NCBI GenBank assembly: GCA_002869225.1
Contig: PKTG01000122.1
Coordinates: forward strand, 96,071-160,070
Reading direction: 5' to 3'
Source of the DNA: Candidatus Muiribacterium halophilum
Lineage (GTDB): Bacteria; Muiribacteriota; Muiribacteriia; Muiribacteriales; Muiribacteriaceae
DNA: 64,000 nucleotides
Every line of letters starts with the position of its first letter. The first letter of the stretch is position 1. This document shows positions 56,819-64,000 of this stretch, piece after piece. Under the pieces are notes generated by a model that saw only the letters and a program-made list of their open reading frames with translations, had not been told where the DNA came from and made no database searches. The position numbers and the translations under genes are program-made.

Positions 56819-58330
56819 TTAATCCACTTTTTTTAATAATAGATCGAATCTGAGTTCTTCCCCTGTATTTATCTTAATATCTATTGGTTCAAATTCATAA
56901 ATACCACTTGATCTTTTTCCTGATATTTCCATATCCTCGTTTACGACTAACTCGGGTTCTAATATATATATGCCAGACGGGAGATTGTTAAAGGAATAAG
57001 CATTACTACTCTGTCCTCTAACTGCATTATAGGGAGCTACTCTTTTCTCGCCACCGGAATTAATATATAGATTGAAATTTGTAAGTTCTGAAAAATCATT
57101 TCCTATATCTAAAGCAGTTACTTCGCTACTATCCAAGGTGAAAACATTTCCATATATCTTTGCTGAATTTACTTTAGATACCATCTGATAATCATCTTCA
57201 AAAATATCCTCAGTTATATTGATTGATTTATCAAGAGTATTATAAAAATCAGAGGTGAATTTAAGAAAATGGTTTGCTTTTGTCAAACCGTATACTGTTA
57301 TCCTTCCTGATATATCAGAATAATAATATGTCTCGTTTTTGTCTATCTCAAGTTTAATATTTGTAATAGGTTTTCCTGAAGCTGAATCTTTTAAGGATAC
57401 TATTAGATTTGATTCTCCTTTTGATAGTTCAACACCGGAAAGCTGATTTCTCTGATTATCATCAGATATGTCTATCTTCCGACTTTCTGTATAATAACCA
57501 GCGTTTGTAAAAGTGAAAATATACTCTCCTTCAGTAAGTCCATTGAATGAGAATTCTCCGTTAGTATTGGTATACGTTGTCTTGTTATAGTTAAAATAAT
57601 CACTGTTTATTGAGGCTTCTACTTTTACATTTTCAATAGAGTCTTTAGTGCTAGCATCAAGTACTTTTCCCTCTATGTTTAGTTCCTGTTTGTATAGTTC
57701 TATTGTGTTGTTAACATTAATATTAGTATTGCTTATAGTAAACTTTTTTGAAACGTTAATAAAATCGGATTTATCTGTAGTAATATAGTAAGTGCCCTTG
57801 ACAAGGTTTTTAAAAACAAAAAAACCATCTTTGTTAGTCTCGGTATAATTTAATCCCAATCTAACTGGGATATAAGCTGCAGGTTTATCGTTGATCAATA
57901 TCTTTCCAATAATTGCTGAATCATCAAATTCTGTTGTGCTATCCTCGATATATATAGTCTTATATTCATTATTATCCTTAAGTGGATATACATCTTCTCT
58001 AAATTCTGCAAAATAATCTGTAAATACTTTTAATGTATATTCTCTATCCTGAAGTTCGTTTGAATTAAAGAAGAAATATCCTTTGCTGTCTGTATACGTA
58101 GTTATATTATTGGTCTCAGTTACAAGCATGACCTTAGCATTTTTAATTGGAACTTTATTGTCTTCATTACTATTTCCAATATATTTAAACATAATATATC
58201 CATCATAACCAATATTGGAATTTTTAATGTTCTGTGATATCTGCATATCATTTTTACATGCAGTAAGTGAGAATATTAATATAAATGTTAAAAAGATAAT
58301 AAAAATATTTCTGGTTATTTTATTTTTCAT
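56819..58330 (-). CDS. lipoprotein with carboxypeptidase-regulatory-like repeats
   Basis: 503 residues. A lipoprotein signal (lipobox LTAC, Cys about 25) is followed by about five repeats of a CarboxypepD_reg/transthyretin-like beta fold, each with a G-K-V/I-L-x..I..V-x-V...T-D-x-x-G-x-F/Y-x-F-x-x-L-x-x-G-x-Y pattern (ENVKVEASIN, TNTNGEFSFNGLTEGEYIF). The start used has a GGAGG six bases upstream. It overlaps the upstream gene's end region and is a paralogue of it (58333-59991). It may anchor or link surface proteins. Confidence 0.75.
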   Translation of the reverse strand: MKNKITRNIFIIFLTFILIFSLTACKNDMQISQNIKNSNIGYDGYIMFKYIGNSNEDNKVPIKNAKVMLVTETNNITTYTDSKGYFFFNSNELQDREYTLKVFTDYFAEFREDVYPLKDNNEYKTIYIEDSTTEFDDSAIIGKILINDKPAAYIPVRLGLNYTETNKDGFFVFKNLVKGTYYITTDKSDFINVSKKFTISNTNINVNNTIELYKQELNIEGKVLDASTKDSIENVKVEASINSDYFNYNKTTYTNTNGEFSFNGLTEGEYIFTFTNAGYYTESRKIDISDDNQRNQLSGVELSKGESNLIVSLKDSASGKPITNIKLEIDKNETYYYSDISGRITVYGLTKANHFLKFTSDFYNTLDKSINITEDIFEDDYQMVSKVNSAKIYGNVFTLDSSEVTALDIGNDFSELTNFNLYINSGGEKRVAPYNAVRGQSSNAYSFNNLPSGIYILEPELVVNEDMEISGKRSSGIYEFEPIDIKINTGEELRFDLLLKKVD

Positions 58331-58332
58331 CA

Positions 58333-59991
58333 TCAACCTCCAGTTTCCGTCTCTGTCTCTTCAGTATCACTTGTCGTATCTGCTGACAGACCCGAGTCAT
58401 ATATCATAGGTATCTGCATATTCAAGGAAAGTCCTGGAGAGATAAATATCATATCTTTTTCAAACGAATAACTTCCAGCTGGTCTTCTAGCTTCTGAGTT
58501 ATCGGACGATACAACCGCATATACTTCGATCTTATAATAACCTGAAAACAGGTTTGTCATGTTTACTTTGTATGTTGAAGACTCATCCTGCTCAAGTGTG
58601 ATATTGACCGGGAAATATTCCGATGATACCGATACTTCGGCAGTGTCTGTTACACCTTCGACCCCTTCCACTTCAGCAGTATCGGTTTCTTCATCCACAT
58701 CCGTATCGTCTTCATCGCCACCGATTTCTGTAAAGTATTTATAAAGGATCACATTTACCTGAGTATAGTTTAGAGGAAGTATATCGCCATCATATACAGT
58801 AAAGAAGCTTAGGTTTATTGTTCCATTACAATACTCCTGTTTTATTTGAAAATCCTCTTCTTTTGAAGTGTTAGGACTTAGGTAAATATTTTTCCTCTGA
58901 ATCTCAAATCCTGGAGCTACTATGTTGAGTTCATAAAATCCTGAAGTAAGGGAAGATATATTATAATTTCCTTCTGCATCAGTAAAGCATTGGTTTCCAT
59001 CTCCTGCAAGTATTGCTACATTTGCTATACCAATACCAGTATTAACATCCATTATCTTTCCGTAAATGCTTGAGGTCTTACCAGAAAGCTCGATCACTTC
59101 CATACTATATTCTTTGTTATCCGTAATATTTACCTGAAACTCATAAGTCTCATAATCGTTGTGTTCACATTTTATAAGATATTCTCCACAAGAAATATTT
59201 GAGAATTTATAGATTCCTGAACTATCGGTTGTAGTTGAGGATATTATCTCATCGTTTTTGTATATTGTTACAATAACATCTTTAAGAAGCTCCATATTAG
59301 TCGAATCTACAATAACACCTCTTATCTTAGCGAGTATTGGATCCAAATAGATTATCTTATTTGTAAAAACATTCTCGTTATTGAAATTTGCTACCACTGA
59401 TTTGTAGTTTTCTTTTGTGAAAGTGACTATTTCTTCACTATCTTTTCCAAATGCGAATTCTCCCTCTATATTAGAAAGAAATGATATGTTTCCGTATTCT
59501 ATGGAAACATTCTCAACAGCATTTAGAGTATAGGAATCTATGATCTTTCCGGCTACTACAGAACTATATTCACCAGTCTCAAATCCTTCCTTTAATTCAA
59601 GATAAAAATCTCTTTCGTCCTCAAATTCCAGATCAATGCTATCATTATCTTTATTAAATCCGTATGATTCTATCTCTACCATATATCTATCCGGTGATAT
59701 AGTCTTTCCTACTTCATCATTATATATATAAAAAGCACCTGTCTCATCCGTCTGTTTTTCCAGTTTCACATTTCCTGAATTGTCTTTAAAATAGATGTTT
59801 GAATTATAGACCGGCTTATTTTCATATAAAACGTTTCCTTTAAAAAATATTGAATCACTGTTAGTGCCATATTCTTTTTTTGAAAGAAAATCGTTCATAA
59901 AGGTATCATCAGAACTGGAATTACATCCTGTAAGAATAGTTATAGTTAGGAGAAGAAAAGCAGTAAAAAGGGATATTGTCTTTTTTTTCAT
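58333..59991 (-). CDS. lipoprotein with carboxypeptidase-regulatory-like repeats, paralogue
   Basis: 552 residues. A lipoprotein signal (lipobox ILTGC, Cys about 23) is followed by repeats of the CarboxypepD_reg fold (DETGAFYIY, TDSSGIYKFSNISCGEYLIK, TDAEGNYNISSLTSGFYELN). An acidic, low-complexity insertion (EIGGDEDDTDVDEETDTAEV) is seen near 430-460, and the C-terminal tail is Thr/Glu-rich. It overlaps the preceding matrixin-like gene by ATGA. Confidence 0.75.
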   Translation of the reverse strand: MKKKTISLFTAFLLLTITILTGCNSSSDDTFMNDFLSKKEYGTNSDSIFFKGNVLYENKPVYNSNIYFKDNSGNVKLEKQTDETGAFYIYNDEVGKTISPDRYMVEIESYGFNKDNDSIDLEFEDERDFYLELKEGFETGEYSSVVAGKIIDSYTLNAVENVSIEYGNISFLSNIEGEFAFGKDSEEIVTFTKENYKSVVANFNNENVFTNKIIYLDPILAKIRGVIVDSTNMELLKDVIVTIYKNDEIISSTTTDSSGIYKFSNISCGEYLIKCEHNDYETYEFQVNITDNKEYSMEVIELSGKTSSIYGKIMDVNTGIGIANVAILAGDGNQCFTDAEGNYNISSLTSGFYELNIVAPGFEIQRKNIYLSPNTSKEEDFQIKQEYCNGTINLSFFTVYDGDILPLNYTQVNVILYKYFTEIGGDEDDTDVDEETDTAEVEGVEGVTDTAEVSVSSEYFPVNITLEQDESSTYKVNMTNLFSGYYKIEVYAVVSSDNSEARRPAGSYSFEKDMIFISPGLSLNMQIPMIYDSGLSADTTSDTEETETETGG

Positions 59992-61130
59992 TGTCCCCCC
60001 GTATATAGATTAATTGTATTTTCAGATATTCCGGGAACGGTATCATAAAGCATTAAAAGAGTATTTTTATCAGCTTCTGATAATTTGACGTCATCGTCTA
60101 TTTCAACGTTCTCATCACCTGAATAAAGTATATCATTTGGGTTAGGACTGGAGCCAAGAAGACCAAGGGCTTTTCCAATTGCTTTTAACATGACTCTTTT
60201 TCGAATCGTCTCACTTGGTAGTCTATCCAGACTTGGAAGGTATACGTTTAATGTGATTACAGGTTTAAAGTCATATTCAGGATACTGCGGATCGTCTTCT
60301 GTCATCGTGTAAAGTACTTCTTCAGTTCCGACTCTAGGCACCCACATAGTTGTAATGTTAGCATCTTCTCTATTATCAACCAGTGTGAATTTAAACTTGT
60401 TAGATACTACTTCCCATTTCCCTAACATCTCGATAAATTCCTGGGATAATTCGACCTGATTTAATGAAAGTAATGTCGCATCATCTATATAGACTTTTAT
60501 ATCATCAGTGATAAATCTTGTTGTATTTGTACTAGATAGATCGACATAAAATTTTGTTTCAGCTGAATCCTCTTCGTTCTCGATCTCCTGAGAGATTATC
60601 TCACCATCGATATTAGCAATTTCAGAATAATAATTAGGTTTTCGATCTTCTGGATGAGATATAACGAAGTCCATCTCTTTTACACCTGATTCTATTCTTA
60701 TAGTCTGCTCAAATTTTTCAAATCCTGGTGATTCTATTATTATTGAATGAAATCCGGTTGGTATACCAGATATATAAAACTCATGATCGATCTCAGGATT
60801 GAATATATATTTTTTACCAGCTATTCTTATGACACCTTTTGCTTTTGAATAAAATATCCTTGTATTATCATTAGTCTCACTAAAAACAGGGTTTTCAGCG
60901 GTGTCTTCAGCACCACTTTCGGAGTAATTTATATCAAAATATTCCCCTGGCATTATATTCGCATATATTTTTCCTCTTATCGCTCCCTCATCACCTGAGG
61001 TGTATGGAAGAATACTTATAGGCGATATATAAGAACCTGAATTACTTCCGCATCCTGTAATTAACAACACTACTGAAACGAAAAAGAGAAAGAGCAATGT
61101 GTTTTTTTTATCAGTTTTTTGTTTAATCAT
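59988..61130 (-). CDS. matrixin-like lipoprotein with inactivated zinc site
   Basis: 380 residues. Lipobox LITGC (Cys about 27), then a carboxypeptidase-regulatory-like beta unit (about 45-150). The C-terminal domain (about 200-370) is a matrixin fold: VITLNVYLPSL, then VMLKAIGKALGLLGSSPNPN, then DILYSGD and LSEADKNTLLMLYDTVP. Active matrixins read HExxHxLGLxHSxxxxxxM here. This gene has KAIGKALGLLGS, so all the zinc-binding His and the catalytic Glu are gone. It is probably a binding or structural relative. It overlaps the next gene by ATGA. Confidence 0.75.
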   Translation of the reverse strand: MIKQKTDKKNTLLFLFFVSVVLLITGCGSNSGSYISPISILPYTSGDEGAIRGKIYANIMPGEYFDINYSESGAEDTAENPVFSETNDNTRIFYSKAKGVIRIAGKKYIFNPEIDHEFYISGIPTGFHSIIIESPGFEKFEQTIRIESGVKEMDFVISHPEDRKPNYYSEIANIDGEIISQEIENEEDSAETKFYVDLSSTNTTRFITDDIKVYIDDATLLSLNQVELSQEFIEMLGKWEVVSNKFKFTLVDNREDANITTMWVPRVGTEEVLYTMTEDDPQYPEYDFKPVITLNVYLPSLDRLPSETIRKRVMLKAIGKALGLLGSSPNPNDILYSGDENVEIDDDVKLSEADKNTLLMLYDTVPGISENTINLYTGGQ

Positions 61131-61141
61131 CTAAACCCCGC

Positions 61142-62062
61142 TTAGAAATTATAATTAGCTGTATATCCGTAAATCTTATCCGAAGAATTATTTATATTTT
61201 CCATAAATATGGATGAATGTAATTTATTGTTTTTTACTTTAAAACCTAGATTTACTGTAAAATCATTATCGCCCAGTATATAATCGCCATTCATCTTTTT
61301 AAGTTCAGCCACAAAATGAATACCTTGAATCCTTGAGTAATCGAAAGAAAGTCCGGTTGTTAAAAATGAAGTAGAATCAAGTTGGAAAGCTGGAATGTTT
61401 ATAACACTTCGTATAAAAGATGATTTAATGCATATAGAAGCATCAAGATATGGAGTTAGTCTGTCCGATACACTGACAAAGAAAGAATTAGCTTTTTCGA
61501 GTTGTGAATACGAAAGCATGAGCTGATCTTTCGGAGTGATATCCGTATAATGTCCTCCTAAAGCAATAAGAGTATTTAGATAATCAAAAGCAAACTTATA
61601 ATTCAATGTAGTCAGAGTGAGATTTTGATTAGCCATTCCAGTTATATCACTGTTAGAATCCAGAAAATTGAAACCAATCTCTGAATTTTGAGTAAGTCCG
61701 TAGTTAAGATGAAATATCTTTTCATTTTGATTTACATCTTTCAAAGTTCCCTGATAATTAAGAAGACCGTCTTTGTATATGTAGGTATAACCACAAGCAA
61801 GTTCACCTGTCTTTAAGATATATGCTGAAGGTATGTCTATAGTGCCTGATAGTCCGGTAGTTGAAATAAATCCTTCAGGGTCAAAAAGATCTGCAGAACT
61901 TAAATTAAGTCTTTGATGTTTTAACTTAGTGTTGAGTTGTTTTTTGTTTAGATCATCATATATTGCTGAATAACCTGTAATCTTTAGTTCTTTTAGATTT
62001 TCAGCCTGTAGCGAAATCAAAGATATTAGACAGAAGATAATAACAATAGTGGTTTTTTTCAT
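61142..62062 (-). CDS. outer-membrane beta-barrel protein (YjbH-like)
   Basis: 306 residues. A signal peptide (KKTTIVIIFCLISLISLQA) is followed by GLSGTIDIPSAYILKTGELA, which I associate with YjbH-type and related outer-membrane barrels, and then alternating beta strands ending in ENINNSSDKIYGYTANYNF (a terminal Phe, as in barrel C-termini). A GAGAGGT ribosome-binding site is present. It is the second gene after the interrupted protein at 62231. Confidence 0.65.
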   Translation of the reverse strand: MKKTTIVIIFCLISLISLQAENLKELKITGYSAIYDDLNKKQLNTKLKHQRLNLSSADLFDPEGFISTTGLSGTIDIPSAYILKTGELACGYTYIYKDGLLNYQGTLKDVNQNEKIFHLNYGLTQNSEIGFNFLDSNSDITGMANQNLTLTTLNYKFAFDYLNTLIALGGHYTDITPKDQLMLSYSQLEKANSFFVSVSDRLTPYLDASICIKSSFIRSVINIPAFQLDSTSFLTTGLSFDYSRIQGIHFVAELKKMNGDYILGDNDFTVNLGFKVKNNKLHSSIFMENINNSSDKIYGYTANYNF

Positions 62063-62230
62063 ATATACCTCTCACATTTATATTCTTTGAATTTATCGGT
62101 AAAAATACTGTATGCATTAAGTTTTTTTTACCGGTTGACTCAACTGATGAATATACTGAAATCTGATATGTGATTAAAGAGTTGATTAAAATCTTAGAAG
62201 GGATATATTGATATTTGAAAAATGTTCAGT

Positions 62231-63253
62231 TTACCTATCTTCATCTTTTAAAATATAAAAAGATAAGTTATATGGTATCTTTCCAAGCAAAAGTGATGCA
62301 ATCTGGAAGGAGAACCCATAGGTGGAATATGATCTGGAAGCTTTACCAAGAGTTGCATCAAGATGATCAAAGAAAAATCCACCATAAAGAGTGAGAGAAT
62401 AACTATGTCCTATTTTAAAAGAAAAATCTCGATAAAGTCTTTTTTTTATATCAAGTGAACCTTTTATCATCCTGTCTGCATATACTTCCTTATTAAAACC
62501 TCTTACATGATTTGAGTTTTGTGGTCTAAGTAAGATCAAAGGGTCATATACGGTTATATTTGATAATCTGTTATAAGATCCGGTTGCTTTTATTTGAAAT
62601 CCTTTTTTTTCAAATAGGCTTTTGCTTCGAACATATTTAAATTCTTAAATACCATCATCTTTAAGATCTTTTATAAAGGTAAGTGATTGAACATCAATAT
62701 CTTTTATTATAACAGGGTAATCTGAAGAATATTCGTATTCAGTATTGCTCAATCTTAGAATGAGATTATATCTTTCACCTTTGTAAAGGTTTAAAACCCC
62801 TTCCGATTTATCAGTCTTTAAATAATTAATACCTGTAGTAAAATAATTGTTCCAGCCAACTGATATTGAGTTTAGGAGTTCGAATCCAGTATATTTTGGA
62901 TAATATGTTGTGTTTAATATATGTTCTTTATTTTCATTCTGCCATATATTTATATATTGTTTATGAGATCTATTGATCTGATTCACATAGTTATAGTCAA
63001 GATTAATATTTTTTGTATGAAGGTTGTATAAAGTCTTAAAGACGAATTTTTTAATTCCTAATTGATCTAGTGCAGTTGATATGACTCCGATCTTTGAATT
63101 AGAAGGTATGTATTCGAACCATGGACTTACAAGAGAGTATTTAAGTATAGGATTGTATTTTTTGATTCTAACGTCATTTGTTTTGTTTCCAAATATGATA
63201 ATGCTAAAAAGTAGGATTAAAGAAGTTATTATTATGTTCTTTCTCATTTGCAT
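62231..63253 (-). CDS. probable outer-membrane protein, interrupted by in-frame TAA
   Basis: 340 codons. A signal peptide (RKNIIITSLILLFSIIIFG) precedes a beta-rich barrel-like sequence. A single TAA at 62645-62647 (minus strand, codon 203) breaks DLKDDGI-stop-EFKYVRSKS. The frame then continues, open, to YLILKDEDR-like C-terminal barrel strands (for example FSFKIGHSYSLTLYGGFFFD). Codon use and amino-acid style are the same on both sides. No homologue is known to me for an identity check at the TAA, but Glu fits the charged surroundings. It overlaps the upstream gene by 10 bases. Confidence 0.6.
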
Positions 63254-64000
63254 ACCACCGATGATGAGCCTGGAGAAAGCATTCTGAAATAGAGTCTTTG
63301 ATTATGATAAAAGATGTCGTTTCCGCCTGGATATTCTATTTTTTCATCTGCATTCTCGCTTTTTAGAAAGAACTTTCCGTTTTCATATATATCGATATAA
63401 GGTTTTCCAGCGATAAATATAATATCAAAACCGGTCTTATCATAAGTTATTAGTCTTGTCTGTACTTTATCATTATCAATAAAGAATCTGGATAAATAGC
63501 TTTCACTTGTATTGAAAAAATACAATGTCTTGTCTTTGATCTTTGAAAAGAACCCTTTAAATCTCTTTATAGGTCTATCTGGACGATTTATATCGTATAA
63601 TAAGATATTACCATGACCATCAGAAGTGGTAAGAAGGTTTCCTTCTATATCAGGATATATACCTCTCATATTTGTCTTAATGGTCTTATTTTTTACGTGT
63701 TTAAAAATATGATATCGAGCTATGTTTCCTGTTTTCTTTACGAGTCTTGAAAAATATATTACACCTTTATCATCTATACAAAAGGAATGAAGGTCTTTAA
63801 CAACAAACTCTCTTCTTTTATTACCTTTATAAAGAGCTTTTTTTGATCTGTTATTATCATAATAATCAAGATAATAGCTTTTTCCTGTTTTTATTCTGAA
63901 ACCTGAAATATCAATTCCACTTGTTATTATATTTATGTCCTTATCTTTAATAGGAGGTTTGAAAAGATCTTTTTTAAAATCTTCAAAAAAAGAGCTGAAA
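63244..64000 (-). CDS. beta-propeller-like exported or envelope protein (5' end outside the window)
   Basis: The frame is open from 63244 to the window edge, so at least 251 residues are present and the start is to the right of 64000. Repeating beta-strand units (FCIDDKGVIYFSR, IEGNLLTTSDGHGNILLYD, IDIYENGKFFLKSEN) suggest a six- or seven-bladed propeller of the Kelch/YVTN/SMP type. Which one cannot be settled from the fragment. It ends TGA, overlapping the start of the interrupted outer-membrane gene by 10 bases, so it is the upstream member of the surface operon. Confidence 0.6.
   Translation of the reverse strand, partial: FSSFFEDFKKDLFKPPIKDKDINIITSGIDISGFRIKTGKSYYLDYYDNNRSKKALYKGNKRREFVVKDLHSFCIDDKGVIYFSRLVKKTGNIARYHIFKHVKNKTIKTNMRGIYPDIEGNLLTTSDGHGNILLYDINRPDRPIKRFKGFFSKIKDKTLYFFNTSESYLSRFFIDNDKVQTRLITYDKTGFDIIFIAGKPYIDIYENGKFFLKSENADEKIEYPGGNDIFYHNQRLYFRMLSPGSSSVVCK

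Noticed and set aside
62881-62900. Possible tRNA T-loop (GTTCGAATCC).
   Set aside because: No matching acceptor or anticodon stems around it; it is coding sequence of the outer-membrane gene.
1-64000. Complete reassignment of UAA to a sense codon.
   Set aside because: TAA is clearly a terminator at the natural ends of several genes (thyX at 850, the M20 gene at 3280 directly before an ATG, rpsO at 6856, rpmB at 10600), so at most a partial or context-dependent readthrough can be argued.

Overview
The window is AT-rich, gene-dense bacterial chromosome. Two very large secreted proteins end in a type-A type IX secretion (T9SS) sorting domain. Together with signal-peptide lipoproteins and outer-membrane barrels, this points to a Gram-negative member of the FCB superphylum. 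The ptb-buk genes and a VorB-type 2-oxoacid:ferredoxin oxidoreductase suggest an anaerobe that ferments amino acids. A candidate phylum such as Delongbacteria or Cloacimonadota is my guess, not something the sequence proves. No rRNA, tRNA, CRISPR array, insertion sequence or prophage was seen.

Layout. 1-10.6 kb (+ strand): thyX, a PP-loop tRNA-thiolation-type enzyme, an M20 deacylase with dapH and a GNAT-like gene, a sodium-coupled NSS transporter with a tiny MetS-like partner, rpsO-pnp, a STAS-TPR protein and thiamine pyrophosphokinase. 10.6-25.2 kb (- strand): rpmB, then a block of poorly known proteins (cyclase-like, GNAT, two HEAT-type proteins, biotin ligase), then buk, a hisC-type aminotransferase, two ptb genes, coaD, a second buk, a metallo-beta-lactamase-fold hydrolase and hpt. 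25.2-33.9 kb: a radical-SAM/SPASM protein fused to a degenerate NodU/CmcH-like carbamoyltransferase, hisS, a second radical-SAM protein and a two-component pair. 34-43.3 kb: a 9.4-kb gene for a repetitive surface protein. 43.4-49.4 kb: pssA-psd, small TPR/periplasmic proteins and the vor operon. 49.5-64 kb (- strand): a probable surface/secretion operon with a beta-propeller-like protein (cut by the window edge), two outer-membrane proteins, a catalytically dead matrixin-like lipoprotein, two carboxypeptidase-regulatory-domain lipoproteins, a second giant T9SS-sorted protein and a TPR lipoprotein.

Metabolic link: transamination, VOR, phosphotransacylase (ptb) and acyl kinase (buk) together would convert branched-chain amino acids to branched acids with ATP gain.

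Most striking observation: five otherwise intact genes are each interrupted once by an in-frame TAA, with the same frame continuing as clear homologous or continuous protein. They are the NSS transporter, pnp, the MBL hydrolase, the 9.4-kb surface gene and an outer-membrane protein. All five are TAA, never TAG or TGA. In the two best-conserved cases the TAA replaces a nearly invariant glutamate (PNPase HGxLAER; NSS YYxYIESWTL). TAA also clearly serves as an ordinary terminator in the window, so this is not a simple genome-wide reassignment. It could be assembly or damage error, recent nonsense mutation, or context-dependent UAA readthrough as Glu.
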